Shown here piece after piece: positions 37,801-46,222 of a stretch of DNA of 64,000 nucleotides. Source of the DNA: Streptomyces sp. NBC_01214 (lineage in GTDB: Bacteria > Actinomycetota > Actinomycetes > Streptomycetales > Streptomycetaceae); contig NZ_JAPEOS010000002.1 of NCBI RefSeq assembly GCF_026340975.1, positions 1,416,001 to 1,480,000 of the forward strand. Reading direction: 5' to 3'. Both the position numbers and the translations under genes were made by a program. The notes beneath the pieces were generated by a model that saw nothing but the letters and a program-made list of their open reading frames with translations, made no database searches and had not been told where the DNA came from. Position 1 is the stretch's first letter; each line of letters starts with the position of its first letter.

Positions 37801-38732
37801 GGGCGCAGGACGAACGGCCCGGGCGGCGGGTCGCGGCCGCCGCCTACGGGCTCGCCACCGCCCCGCACGTGCGCACTCCCGCCGACCGCGAACTGCTGCG
37901 CCGCGCCGCACAGACGCTGCTCGCCCGCTCCGCCGACACCACCCTGCACGGCAGCGCCCTCGCGATCCTGCTCCGCGACCCGCAGGTGCGCGGCCGCTAC
38001 CTGCCCGACGCCCTCGCCCGCTTCCGCGATCCCGAGTCCGGTTCCCGGCTGCCCGCGGCGGCGCTGGTCGCGGCCCTGCCCGTGCTGCCCGATCCGGGCG
38101 AGGTGTTCGCCGCCCTACGGGCCCGGGCCGACGGGGAGGTGGTGCGCGCCCTGGCCGCGCTGACCACGCCGGGGCTGGCCCGGCGCGCGGGTGACCTCGT
38201 ACGGGAGCACCTCGCGCGGAACCCCGGGGACGCGCCGCACGCCGCCTTCTTCGTGGACCGGCGGCTCGACCAGGGCCCGGCCGCCGCCCCGGTGGTGCGG
38301 CCCCTGGTCGTGGACCTGCTCCTCGGCGCCCCGGCCGTGGTGCGGGCCGCGCTGGCCGTCGTACTCGCCGCGCCGGGCGGCGAGGCCTCCCACCCGCTGC
38401 GCGGGGAGCTGGCCGACACCCTGCTGCGCGAGGAGGTCGATCCGCACGTGCTCGACGTGTTCCTCGGAGCCGTCGCGGCCGGAGCCGCCGGGCGCCGGGA
38501 GGAGCGTACGCGGGAGCTGCTGCGGCGCACCGGGCGGCAGCTGCTGCGGGCCCCGGGCGGGGCGGCGGTCTTCGAACGGCGGACGGTGGAGCTGGCCCGG
38601 GCCGAACCGGCCTTCGGGGCGCTGGTGGCCCGCTGGCAGGCGACGGCGGAAGCGGAGGCCGCGGCCCTGCTCGGGCCGAGCGCCCGGCGGACGGTGGAGA
38701 CGCTGAGCAGGGCGGCCGCGGACGTGACGTGA
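34815..38732 (+). CDS. Chymotrypsin-like domain fused to a P-loop (STAND-like) NTPase, 1305 aa
   Basis: Residues 1-190 form a trypsin-like fold: GSGFVADDRGTVITSHEAV gives the catalytic-type His31. The nucleophile segment reads GEACGGPVLD, with Cys148 where Ser is usual. The acid segment reads LPGLALAL, with Gly at the usual Asp. Residues 255-268 hold a Walker A variant, GDPGTGRTT, with Arg for Lys. Walker B (RRLLVVLDAPEE, Asp536) comes only after a Pro/Ser/Arg-rich insert of about 200 residues. The rest (about 550-1305) is a long helical, probably HEAT-like region. Similar protease-NTPase fusions occur in actinobacterial signalling or conflict systems. The ATG at 34815 has weak upstream signals. 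Function unknown. Confidence 0.75.
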   Translation: MAELVKICDPAGRARGSGFVADDRGTVITSHEAVDGLTRVVLHAPGPAGRTWLAEAADVTALPGLALALVRTDGLGMRPLPVALREAIDPGTYVRLPARGWRQARVLGGAEVSYPAADRSHTVPGGVAVELAIGTDGRDALLLGGEACGGPVLDAETGAVLAVVGTALRAEHRSGGFAVALRAAADADPDGPLAALLERNAATVPGHGADLNLAGALELTATTLGAHVPPDEPEPVERPGIAAELAAFTTGDRPVLGLVGDPGTGRTTTLAALAVRRARGACPAPTLWLRGADLRATDSSLADAATRALTEAARIVAAAGSLRGGADPRAGSDRAGSSGRDTVGPSPVSGRVGSARGGPDPRAGSDGAGSVPGPTPPGAERAAAAPPDPSPRPVSEEAPRRVPDPTTTTPVERRSQPAPSPGEQRSQPRADRDGTASAGRRSRSVPAFGGTGPAEGCSQPLPGSGGTTPVERTSHPAPGPGGTRSGGTAPAGRRSPSAPGTGSTGPAGETAAPAGAAAHLAHVVARAGRRLLVVLDAPEEMPPELAHRLGPWTTATAGWLDDTGTRLVVAARPEFWEGAGALYPPGALHTPARPARRLPPALPLADLDAAEAETVRTRLGIPADAVRQADARHPLTLHLLAGIRAAEVTAGRPGRDEVFAAHLDLLCLRTAVRIAAAGADAGGAKVHGPGVRRLAARVAGRVHEAARRALGPGQGQLDRASFEELFPWRTGWASAVLTEGLLVPAGPGYRFAHEELSDWIQAGHLDVPAALGLLVHGPAEPGLPVPRHRIGPVLEALRRLAPDRLRGELTGLVHRLNRFTEEPERATADRAWWAARLLRETLLRAPDARPHLPVLHALAEHVARAGPGEFGGWFWNRLRLPEPDRLDLLRRLLPADPAEAVPGDRYLDAAARRLARDPQRAQPLLCAWFTDGRRLRGRPGATVATAAQALLHTHRGLAVDDLTEALVTAAHPRADELLAVLAEEEPAALCRAVDRWAQDERPGRRVAAAAYGLATAPHVRTPADRELLRRAAQTLLARSADTTLHGSALAILLRDPQVRGRYLPDALARFRDPESGSRLPAAALVAALPVLPDPGEVFAALRARADGEVVRALAALTTPGLARRAGDLVREHLARNPGDAPHAAFFVDRRLDQGPAAAPVVRPLVVDLLLGAPAVVRAALAVVLAAPGGEASHPLRGELADTLLREEVDPHVLDVFLGAVAAGAAGRREERTRELLRRTGRQLLRAPGGAAVFERRTVELARAEPAFGALVARWQATAEAEAAALLGPSARRTVETLSRAAADVT
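35772..35924 (+). repeat. Pair of 54-bp repeats inside the protease-NTPase gene
   Basis: Copies at 35772-35825 and 35871-35924 differ at 5 of 54 positions and are 99 bp apart, an exact multiple of three, so the frame is kept. They encode the repeated Arg/Gly/Asp/Ser-rich stretch with PRAGSD in the insert between Walker A and Walker B. Confidence 0.8.
36035..36350 (+). repeat. Imperfect ~48-bp tandem repeats inside the protease-NTPase gene
   Basis: At least five imperfect units encode about 16 residues each, of the pattern (R/C/T)-S-x-P-x-P-x-x-G-G-T-x-P-(A/V)-E/G. They make up the second half of the disordered insert. Examples are ERRSQPAPSPG, EGCSQPLPGSGG, ERTSHPAPGPGG and GRRSPSAPGTG. All units stay in frame. 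Confidence 0.7.
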
Positions 38733-38858
38733 CGACAGACACGGTGGCGCGTCCAGTCAGATGCCGATGCGGGGCACCGGCCACCGGCATGGCAGTCTTA
38801 GACCTGCAATCGGCAATCAGTTCAAGGACTAAACGGGTTCGGGCGAGGAGCGGTCACA

Positions 38859-39815
38859 GTGCAGCGCTGGCGTGGCTTGGAGGACATCCCCCAGGACTGG
38901 GGACGCAGCGTCGTCACCATCGGCTCCTACGACGGCGTGCACCGGGGACATCAGCTGATCATCGGGCGGGCGGTGGCCACGGCGCGCGAGCTCGGCGTCC
39001 CCTCCGTGGTGGTCACCTTCGACCCGCACCCGAGCGAAGTGGTCCGCCCCGGCAGCCACCCGCCGATCCTGGCGCCGTACGACCGGCGCGCCGAGCTGAT
39101 GGCCGGGCTGGGCGTGGACGCGCTGCTGATCCTGCCGTTCACGGCGGAGTTCTCCCAGCTGTCCCCGGCCGACTTCATCGTGAAGGTCCTCGTCGACAAG
39201 CTGCACGCGCGCGCCGTCATCGAGGGCCCGAACTTCCGCTTCGGCCACCGGGCCGCCGGGAACGTCAACTTCCTGCGCGAGCTGGGCTCCACGTACGACT
39301 ACGAGGTGGACGTCGTGGACCTGGTCGAGCGGGGCGAGGCGGGCGGCGGGGTGCCGTTCTCCTCGACGCTGGCACGCAGGCTGGTCTCGGAGGGCGACAT
39401 GGACGGCGCGGCCGAGATCCTGGGACGTCCGCACCGGGTCGAGGGCGTGGTGGTGCGCGGTGCGCAGCGCGGGCGCGAACTCGGCTACCCGACGGCGAAC
39501 GTCGAGACGCAGCCGCACACCGCGATCCCGGCGGACGGGGTCTACGCGGGCTGGCTGACGGCGGACGGCGAGCGGATGCCCGCGGCGATCTCGGTGGGGA
39601 CGAACGTGCAGTTCGACGCGACCGAGCGGACCGTGGAGGCGTACGCGATCGACCGCGTGGGGCTGGACCTGTACGGGATGCACGTCGCCGTCGACTTCCT
39701 CGCCTACGTGCGGGGGATGGCGAAGTTCGAGTCGCTGGACGGGCTGCTGGAAGCGATCGCGAACGACGTGAAGCGGGCACGGGTGCTCACGGACGCGTAC
39801 GACTTGAAGCGCTGA
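38859..39815 (+). CDS. ribF: Bifunctional riboflavin kinase / FAD synthetase
   Basis: The 318-aa protein has the N-terminal FAD synthetase nucleotidyltransferase domain (TIGSYDGVHRGHQLII, with VVVTFDPHPSEVVRP and IEGPNFRFGH) and the C-terminal flavokinase domain (VVRGAQRGRELGYPTANVE, then PADGVYAGWL). It turns riboflavin into FMN and then FAD. GTG start with GAGGAG nine bases upstream. The 126-bp gap before it has no FMN riboswitch that I can recognise. A 17-bp hairpin follows. Confidence 0.95.
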   Translation: MQRWRGLEDIPQDWGRSVVTIGSYDGVHRGHQLIIGRAVATARELGVPSVVVTFDPHPSEVVRPGSHPPILAPYDRRAELMAGLGVDALLILPFTAEFSQLSPADFIVKVLVDKLHARAVIEGPNFRFGHRAAGNVNFLRELGSTYDYEVDVVDLVERGEAGGGVPFSSTLARRLVSEGDMDGAAEILGRPHRVEGVVVRGAQRGRELGYPTANVETQPHTAIPADGVYAGWLTADGERMPAAISVGTNVQFDATERTVEAYAIDRVGLDLYGMHVAVDFLAYVRGMAKFESLDGLLEAIANDVKRARVLTDAYDLKR

Positions 39816-39826
39816 CGAACGAAGCG

Positions 39827-39865
39827 GAAGGGCCCGTACCACCCTCGGGGTGGTACGGGCCCTTC
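39827..39865. terminator. Bidirectional terminator between ribF and the ESX locus
   Basis: A perfect 17-bp stem (GAAGGGCCCGTACCACC and complement) with a 5-base loop lies between two convergent genes, 12 bp after ribF and 14 bp before the stop of the MinD-like gene. It marks the border between housekeeping and type VII secretion genes. Confidence 0.85.
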
Positions 39866-39878
39866 GTCGTGTCGCCGG

Positions 39879-42302
39879 TCAGCCGAGGCGCGGGTCGCGC
39901 GGGGGCTGCTGGGGTTGGGGCGGCTGCTGCTGCGGGGCCTGGGGCTGCTGCCAGGGCTGCCCGGGCTGGGGGTACGGCTGCCCGTAGGGCTGCGGCTGCG
40001 GCGGCTGCTGGTACGGGGGCTGGCCCTGGGGCTGACCGTGCGGCTGCGGCTGCTGAGGGGGCTGCTGCCCGTAAGGCTGCTGGGGAGCCTGGGGCTGCTG
40101 CGGCGCACCCCAGTGCCCCTGCGGGGCCTGCTGCTGGGCCCGCAGGAAGTCCTCGGCCACGAGTGCGGAGAGGTTGAAGTACGCCTCGCGCGTCTTGGGC
40201 CGCATCATGTCGAGATCGACCTCGGCGCCGGCCGCGAGGTGCTCGTCGAACGGCACCACGACGACACCGCGGCAGCGGGTCTCGAAGTGCTGCACGATGT
40301 CCTCGATCTTGATCATCTTGCTGGTCTCGCGGACCCCCGAGATGACGGTGAGGGAGCGCGAGACGAGGTCGGCGTACCCGTGCGCGGAGAGCCAGTCGAG
40401 GGTGGTGCTGGCGCTGCTGGCGCCGTCCACGGACGGCGTCGAGATGATGATCAGCTGATCGGCCAGGTCCAGGACGCCGCGCATGGCGGAGTAGAGGAGG
40501 CCGGTGCCCGAGTCGGTGAGGATGATCGGGTACTGGCGGCCCAGCGTCTCGATGACGCGGCGGTAGTCCTCGTCGTTGAAGGTCGTGGAGACGGCCGGGT
40601 CCACGTCGTTGGCGATGATCTCCAGACCGGAGGGCGCCTGCGAGGTGAACCGGCGGATGTCCATGTACGAGTGCAGGTACGGGATCGCCTGGACCAGGTC
40701 CCGAATGGTGGCGCCGGTCTCGCGGCGGACCCGGCGGCCGAGCGTACCGGCGTCGGGGTTCGCGTCGATGGCCAGGATCTTGTCCTGGCGCTCGGTGGCC
40801 AGGGTGGCACCGAGGGCGGTGGTGGTCGTGGTCTTGCCGACGCCGCCCTTGAGGCTGATGACGGCGATCCGGTAGCAGGACATGACCGGGGTGCGGATCA
40901 GCTCCAGCTTGCGCTGGCGCTCCGCTTCGGCCGCCTTGCCGCCGAAGCGGAACAGGCCGCCGACGCCGTTGTTGTTCTTGGGCTTCTGCTTGTTGCGCAG
41001 CAGGCGGTCGGACGACAGCTCGACGGCGGCGGTGTAGCCGAGGGGCGCGCCGCCACCGGTCTGGCCGGCCGAGTAGCGCGGGTCGTGCGGCTGCGGCTGC
41101 GGCTGCGGTTGGTGTTGGTGCTGCGGCTGGTGCTGCGGCTGGTGCTGCGGCTGGTGCTGCGGGGGTTGCTGCTGCCCGGGCCCGGCCGACCACTGACCGG
41201 CGGTGCGCGGGTCGTAGTGCTGGGGCTGCTGGGGCTGCTGCGGCGCGGGAGCCGGCGGCGCGAACGGGTAGGCGTCCGGGGCCCCGAACGCGGGGGGCGG
41301 CGAAGGCAGTTCGTTGACGGGTCCCCGGAACGGGGTCTCCGCGACGGCCGGGGGCGCGTCCGCGGGGCTGACCGGCGCGGGCGCCGCTGCTTGCTGCTCG
41401 GCGGGCTGCTCGGCCGGCGGCAGTACGGGCGTTCCCTCGGCGGGAGTGCTCTGCGGTCCGGCCCAGGGCGTGGGCGGAGCCTCCGCCGCCGGTTCCGCGA
41501 CGGGCTCGGCGACCGGCTCCGCCACCGGCTCCACGACGGGGGCCGACGGAAGGGCCGGGTACGGCGTGACCACGTCGACGGGCGGCAGGGCGGGGAACGG
41601 CGTCACGGGCGGCGGGTCGACGGGAGCCGGCTCCGGAGCGACCTCCTCGGCCGCGGGCACGGGTACGGGCACGTCGGTGACCGGGGTCGGGGCGTCGAGC
41701 GCTGACGGGGCGTTCTCGGCGGGAGCCGGAGCCGGAGCCTCGACCGGGGCAGGGGCAGGGGCGGGAGCCGGAGCCTCGACCGGGGCAGGAGCAGGGGCGG
41801 GAGCCGGAACCGTAACCGGGGCCGGAGCCTCGGCAGGAGCAGGAGCAGGGGTCGCGTAAGGCAGCGCAGACTCGAAGGGAGCCGGAGCCGGAGCCGGAGG
41901 CTCGGCCGGTGCCGGTGCGGGAACCTCGGCCGGGGCGGGTACCGGAGCCGGAGTCGAGTACGGCAGTGCCTGAGCCTGGTGCGCCGGGGCCGGTTCGACC
42001 GGGGCGGCGGGAGCGGGCGGGAAGGGAGCGGGCAGGCCCGCGCCGTCGGACGGCGTCCGCGGAACCGGCGGAGCGATCCGCATCGTCGAGGGTGATTCCA
42101 GCTCCGACGGGCGGTGGGGCTCGAAGCCGCTGCCCTCGGGGAGTCCCGGTACCTGCACGGCCGGCGTCCCGCCCTGCATGTACCAGGCGGGCGGGGTGTA
42201 GTCGATGGTGAACTCGCCCGTCACTTCGGGCTCCGCGTCGGACTGATCGTCCGTCGGGACGTCCCACGCCCCGCCGCGCCTCTCGTTCCGATCGCCGCTC
42301 AC
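39879..42302 (-). CDS. MinD/ParA-like ATPase of the type VII secretion locus
   Basis: The 807-aa protein has an N-terminal Pro/Ala-rich disordered half (many PAPAPAPVEAPAPAP units) after a short conserved-looking head (TGEFTIDYTPPAWYMQGG). A ParA/MinD ATPase domain lies near residues 470-720 (ISLKGGVGKTTTTTALG, then ILAIDANPDAGTLG), and the tail is Gln/Pro-rich. This is the layout of EspI-like and other ESX-associated P-loop proteins. It may energise or position the secretion machine at the membrane. The GTG at 42302 follows AGGAGG by four bases. It is the last gene of the minus-strand arm downstream of eccE. Confidence 0.85.
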   Translation of the reverse strand: MSGDRNERRGGAWDVPTDDQSDAEPEVTGEFTIDYTPPAWYMQGGTPAVQVPGLPEGSGFEPHRPSELESPSTMRIAPPVPRTPSDGAGLPAPFPPAPAAPVEPAPAHQAQALPYSTPAPVPAPAEVPAPAPAEPPAPAPAPFESALPYATPAPAPAEAPAPVTVPAPAPAPAPVEAPAPAPAPAPVEAPAPAPAENAPSALDAPTPVTDVPVPVPAAEEVAPEPAPVDPPPVTPFPALPPVDVVTPYPALPSAPVVEPVAEPVAEPVAEPAAEAPPTPWAGPQSTPAEGTPVLPPAEQPAEQQAAAPAPVSPADAPPAVAETPFRGPVNELPSPPPAFGAPDAYPFAPPAPAPQQPQQPQHYDPRTAGQWSAGPGQQQPPQHQPQHQPQHQPQHQHQPQPQPQPHDPRYSAGQTGGGAPLGYTAAVELSSDRLLRNKQKPKNNNGVGGLFRFGGKAAEAERQRKLELIRTPVMSCYRIAVISLKGGVGKTTTTTALGATLATERQDKILAIDANPDAGTLGRRVRRETGATIRDLVQAIPYLHSYMDIRRFTSQAPSGLEIIANDVDPAVSTTFNDEDYRRVIETLGRQYPIILTDSGTGLLYSAMRGVLDLADQLIIISTPSVDGASSASTTLDWLSAHGYADLVSRSLTVISGVRETSKMIKIEDIVQHFETRCRGVVVVPFDEHLAAGAEVDLDMMRPKTREAYFNLSALVAEDFLRAQQQAPQGHWGAPQQPQAPQQPYGQQPPQQPQPHGQPQGQPPYQQPPQPQPYGQPYPQPGQPWQQPQAPQQQPPQPQQPPRDPRLG

Positions 42303-42408
42303 TGGTCCTCCTGGTCTGTCGAACACTGGTCCGGCGCCCACCTCGCCGCGCCCGGACCCAGCCTAATCGCGCCCCGACACCACTGTCCGCCCCCCTCGGA
42401 GGGCCGGG

Positions 42409-43107
42409 TCAGTCGATGCGCCGGGCCCCGCCCAGCAGGCCCGTCTCCGCGTCCGTCCCCTGGGTCATCACGAACTGCCGGTCCCGCGGCGTGCACCACA
42501 GGGTCACCCCGTCGCCCAGCGTCGGCAGGGAGTCCACCGCCTGTCTCGGGAGCCGCATCAGACGGCCGATCTGCTCCGCCTCGTCCGGGGACACCCGCTG
42601 CACCCCCACCAGGGACGACTGCTGGAGCAGGCGCGGCGCCGTCGGGCTCAGGTACGGCAGCAGGGTCAAGACCGACTGCCACGGCCCGGCCACCACGCGC
42701 CCGCGCGGCGGCCGCATCCCGCAGTCACGGATCACCAGCACCGGGCTGCCCGCCGAGGCGCCCTGCGGCGGGATCCGGCCCACCTCGTGCAGGGTCACGC
42801 ACTGCTGCCCGCCGCCCGCCGCCTGGGCCAGCCCGGACCACACCTGCCCGCGCCCGGTCTCCACGGCCACGCGCGCACCCGTGGCCGCCGCGCGCAGCGC
42901 CAGTACCTGTGCTGTCCACAGGCCGCCGATCAGCGTCACCTCGTACGGCGTCGGCCGGTTGATGCCGAGCACCGCCGACCTGCCCTCGGCGTCCACACCG
43001 ATGACGACCCCGTCGTCCCCGACGGGCAGCGCCAGTAGATCCAGGTCCGCGACGGGGACCACGTGCCGCTCCCGGCGCGGGCCGACCAGCCCGAATCCGC
43101 CCCTCAT
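42409..43107 (-). CDS. Hypothetical protein coupled to eccE
   Basis: A 232-aa protein with no recognised domain. It is rich in short beta-type stretches (VVPVADLDLLALPVGDDGVVIGVD, SPVLVIRDCGM) and has no membrane segment. Its ATG overlaps the eccE stop by four bases (ATGA), and the MinD-like gene follows after 106 bp, so it belongs to the same minus-strand unit. A cytosolic accessory role in type VII secretion is inferred from this linkage alone. Confidence 0.8.
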   Translation of the reverse strand: MRGGFGLVGPRRERHVVPVADLDLLALPVGDDGVVIGVDAEGRSAVLGINRPTPYEVTLIGGLWTAQVLALRAAATGARVAVETGRGQVWSGLAQAAGGGQQCVTLHEVGRIPPQGASAGSPVLVIRDCGMRPPRGRVVAGPWQSVLTLLPYLSPTAPRLLQQSSLVGVQRVSPDEAEQIGRLMRLPRQAVDSLPTLGDGVTLWCTPRDRQFVMTQGTDAETGLLGGARRID

Positions 43108-44375
43108 CGGGCCCCTCCCAGCGGCAGCGAAGCCAGCAGCCCCGGCACCTGTTCCCGGTCGAGCCGGACCAGCCCGGTCTTCACGCCCCGTGCCGTCCTC
43201 TCCAACTCCCGTCGTGCCGCCACCAGTTCCTCGTCGCTCCGCCCCGTCACCCGTACGTGTCCGCTCAAAGTGACGCCCTGTCGCTCCGCCGGGGCCATCG
43301 TCAGGCTGAAGTTCGTCGCCAGCGCGGGCAGGGAGGTGAGGAGCGCCACGAACTGCGGCAGCGCCGCACCGGCGCCGCCCAATTGCGGCCAGCGGCCTAT
43401 CCAGTACGTCGTGTGCCGCCGGTCGTCGCAGCGCCAGGTCCGCGAGGTCTCCTCGGTCCGCCGTCCGGTGCTGTTCGACCGCCCGGCCTGGGTGATCGCC
43501 ATCGGGTTCGCGCACGAGGAGGTGGCCAGCGCCGCCGTCAGCTCCTGCTCGGTCAGGACGGTGGCCGAGAACCCGGCCCCGGCCAGCCGGCTCGCCAACT
43601 GGTCCGCCGCGCGCACCAGGCAGCGCTGCGCACCGGCCAGCCCGCCGCCGCGCGCGGTGACCGCTTCCGGGCACAGCTCCGGGTCGAGCTTGAGGGCGAT
43701 CCACGTCAGCCGGACCGCCGGGGTACCCGTCCGGGCTTGCAGCGGAGCGTAGTTGCGGGTCGCCATCGACTGCGCGGGCAGGTGCGGGGCCGGCGCCGGC
43801 TGGGTGTGCTGCACCAGCTGCGCGGACTCCAGCCGGATGCCGTCCACTTCGAGGATGTCCCGTACGACGGCCAGCGGCAGCGGCCGCGCCGCCCGGTCGG
43901 GCCGCAGCGCGGTGGCGTCCGTGTCCACCTGGACGACTGCGGTCAGGAAGGTCCCGTCGCCGACCATCCCGACCGGACGCCGGTCACGGTCGCTGAAGGT
44001 GAGGGTGCGCAGCGCCGGATCGGCCTCGACCAGCGGGGCGAGTCCCGGCTCCGTGCCCGCGGGCACGGTGAAGGAGGCGGCCCGGCGCCGGCGCGAACGC
44101 AGTGCGAGCACGCCGCCGATCCACTCCGGAAGGGAGCGCTGGTGGCGGCGTACGACGGCGAGCACCACCAGCACGAGCGCGAGCACACCGGTGGGAACCA
44201 GCAGCAGCGGTTCGACCACCCAGGCCACCAGGAGGGAGGCTGCTGCGACTTGGAGCAGCACGAGCTGTTGCAGTCGGAACGGACCGAAGCGGCCGGGGCT
44301 CGACTTCGGATGCGGCGTCACCCCGACACGCGCCGGTGCGGGTGCGCCGGTCTGTTGCTCCGTCGCGGTGGCCAT
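43104..44375 (-). CDS. eccE: Type VII secretion protein EccE
   Basis: The 423-aa protein has a short basic N-terminus, two closely spaced membrane helices (about residues 35-75, QLVLLQVAAASLLVAW and LLLVPTGVLALVLVVLAVV), and a soluble domain rich in Arg and Val. This matches EccE, the peripheral subunit of the ESX membrane complex. The ATG at 44375 follows GGGGAAG by about nine bases. It is divergent from eccB across a 258-bp gap that probably carries both promoters; no convincing promoter motif is seen. Confidence 0.85.
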   Translation of the reverse strand: MATATEQQTGAPAPARVGVTPHPKSSPGRFGPFRLQQLVLLQVAAASLLVAWVVEPLLLVPTGVLALVLVVLAVVRRHQRSLPEWIGGVLALRSRRRRAASFTVPAGTEPGLAPLVEADPALRTLTFSDRDRRPVGMVGDGTFLTAVVQVDTDATALRPDRAARPLPLAVVRDILEVDGIRLESAQLVQHTQPAPAPHLPAQSMATRNYAPLQARTGTPAVRLTWIALKLDPELCPEAVTARGGGLAGAQRCLVRAADQLASRLAGAGFSATVLTEQELTAALATSSCANPMAITQAGRSNSTGRRTEETSRTWRCDDRRHTTYWIGRWPQLGGAGAALPQFVALLTSLPALATNFSLTMAPAERQGVTLSGHVRVTGRSDEELVAARRELERTARGVKTGLVRLDREQVPGLLASLPLGGAR

Positions 44376-44633
44376 CACTCGCGCACTTCCCCTTTCCGGG
44401 GCCAGACCCCATGAGTTCCGGCACTGCGCGACACCTGCCGCACGACCCCGGAATCTCCCCAATCCACCCCAACAAGCCCTGATTGACCCGGTGCGGAAGG
44501 GGCTGGGCGGCAGCCTCACCCTACCCGGCCCCTTCATACCGTCCGTCAAGAGGCATAGTAGGTGCCCGGTCCGACAATCGAGGCCCGGGGACCGTACTCA
44601 CCGGCCGGGCCGTGCGGGGAGAAACAGGCGGTC

Positions 44634-46211
44634 ATGGCATCACGACGTGATGAGCTCAACGCGTACACCTTTGCGAAGCGGCGCACGGTGGCCGCGTTCC
44701 TCCAGCCATCCGCCACGGGTACCGAGGAAGGCGCGCCGCGCCCGCTCCGCGCGGTCCTTCCCGGGCTGATCGTCGGCGCGCTCGTGCTCGCCGGATTCGG
44801 CGCCTGGGGCATGTTCAAGCCGACCGCCCCCAAGGGCTGGGCGGAACCGGGGACCAGGGTCATCGTCGGCAAGGACTCGACGACGCGGTACGTGGTCCTG
44901 ACGACGAAGGTGGGCGGCAAGGACCAGACCCGGCTGCACCCGGTGCTGAACCTCGCCTCCGCCCGACTCCTGCTGGATCCGGCGAAGTTCAAGGTGATCC
45001 AGGTCGAGGACAAGGTCCTCGACGCGGGCGACCCGCCGCGCGGCCCCATCATCGGCATCCCGTACGCCCCCGACCGGCTCCCCTCCAAGGACGACGCGGG
45101 CAAGGCCAAGCGCTGGGCCGTCTGCCAGCAGCCGGGCGGCAACGGCCGGGGCGTGCAGACCGCCACCTTCGTGCTCGCCGACCGCGAGGCGACCAAGACG
45201 GACGACGCCCGCAGGCTCACGGACACCCAGGCCCTGTACGTGCAGAGCACGGCCGCCGGCCAGGAGCGCTACCTGGTCGACGCGGCCGGGACGAAGTACA
45301 AGTTCCCGGAGGGCACCCCGGCCGCCGGGACGATGACCAACGCGCTGGTCGGCACCGGCGCCACCCCCCAGCAGGTCAGCCCGGAATGGCTGGGGACCCT
45401 CAACTCCGGCGACGACCTGTCCTTCCCGCCGCTGCCCGGCAAGGCCAATACCGACGCCGGGGTGAAGGGCCTGAGCACCGCGGACAACAAGGTCGGGATG
45501 GTGCTCAAGGCGCAGACCGGCTCCGGCGCACAGCACTACGTGGTGCTGCCCGGGAAGGTCGCACCCGTCTCCGACTTCGTCGCCTGGCTGCTGATCTCGG
45601 CTCCCGCGACCGACGGCCTCAACATGCACGGCAAGCCCCGCGAGGTCGACCTCCAGTCGATCAATCCGGACGGCACCCCGTTCGCGGGCGACATCAAGTG
45701 GCCCCAGAAGAAGACCGAACGGATCAACCAGACGGCGCCGCCCGCCGGCACCCAGACCGGCGGGGCCAACAACCGCGACACGGTCTGCAGCGTCCTGCGC
45801 TCGGTCGACGGCCAGGGCAACCAGACCCTGAGCACGTGGGCCGGTACCGGCTTCCCCATCGACATCACCGCCAGCGGCACCAGCGCGTACGTCACCCCCG
45901 GCTCGGGCCTGCTGTACACCCAGGTCCAGGGCAAGCAGACCACGGCCGGCGGCTCCCTCTTCCTGGTCACCGACACCGGTCTGCGGTACGCCGTCCAGGC
46001 CAACGGCGACAGCGACGCCGAGCAGTCGAAGATCGGTGCGCCCGACCAGTCGAAGACCGGTACGGACGGCCGTCCCGAGCCCAGCCAGGCGCAGGTCCGG
46101 CTCGGCTACGGCGGGGTCAACCCGGCCATGGTGCCCATCGCCTGGTCGGAGTTCCTCTCCAAGGGGCCGCGCCTGGACACCAACTCCGCCCGCCAGCCCC
46201 AGGGTTCGTGA
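44634..46211 (+). CDS. eccB: Type VII secretion protein EccB
   Basis: The 525-aa protein begins with the EccB-type cytosolic motif MASRRDELNAYTFAKRR, followed by one membrane segment (about residues 45-65) and a large extracytoplasmic domain with repeats like those of ESX EccB ATPase-like subunits (PDRLPSKDDAGKAKRWAVCQQP). EccB joins EccC, EccD and EccE in the membrane complex. The ATG at 44634 is chosen because the family motif starts there. The mycosin gene starts 11 bp after its stop. Confidence 0.92.
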   Translation: MASRRDELNAYTFAKRRTVAAFLQPSATGTEEGAPRPLRAVLPGLIVGALVLAGFGAWGMFKPTAPKGWAEPGTRVIVGKDSTTRYVVLTTKVGGKDQTRLHPVLNLASARLLLDPAKFKVIQVEDKVLDAGDPPRGPIIGIPYAPDRLPSKDDAGKAKRWAVCQQPGGNGRGVQTATFVLADREATKTDDARRLTDTQALYVQSTAAGQERYLVDAAGTKYKFPEGTPAAGTMTNALVGTGATPQQVSPEWLGTLNSGDDLSFPPLPGKANTDAGVKGLSTADNKVGMVLKAQTGSGAQHYVVLPGKVAPVSDFVAWLLISAPATDGLNMHGKPREVDLQSINPDGTPFAGDIKWPQKKTERINQTAPPAGTQTGGANNRDTVCSVLRSVDGQGNQTLSTWAGTGFPIDITASGTSAYVTPGSGLLYTQVQGKQTTAGGSLFLVTDTGLRYAVQANGDSDAEQSKIGAPDQSKTGTDGRPEPSQAQVRLGYGGVNPAMVPIAWSEFLSKGPRLDTNSARQPQGS

Positions 46212-46222
46212 GGAAGCCGCCG

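Noticed and set aside
38733..38858. FMN riboswitch ahead of ribF
   Set aside because: The gap is only 126 bp and no conserved RFN-element pattern was found.
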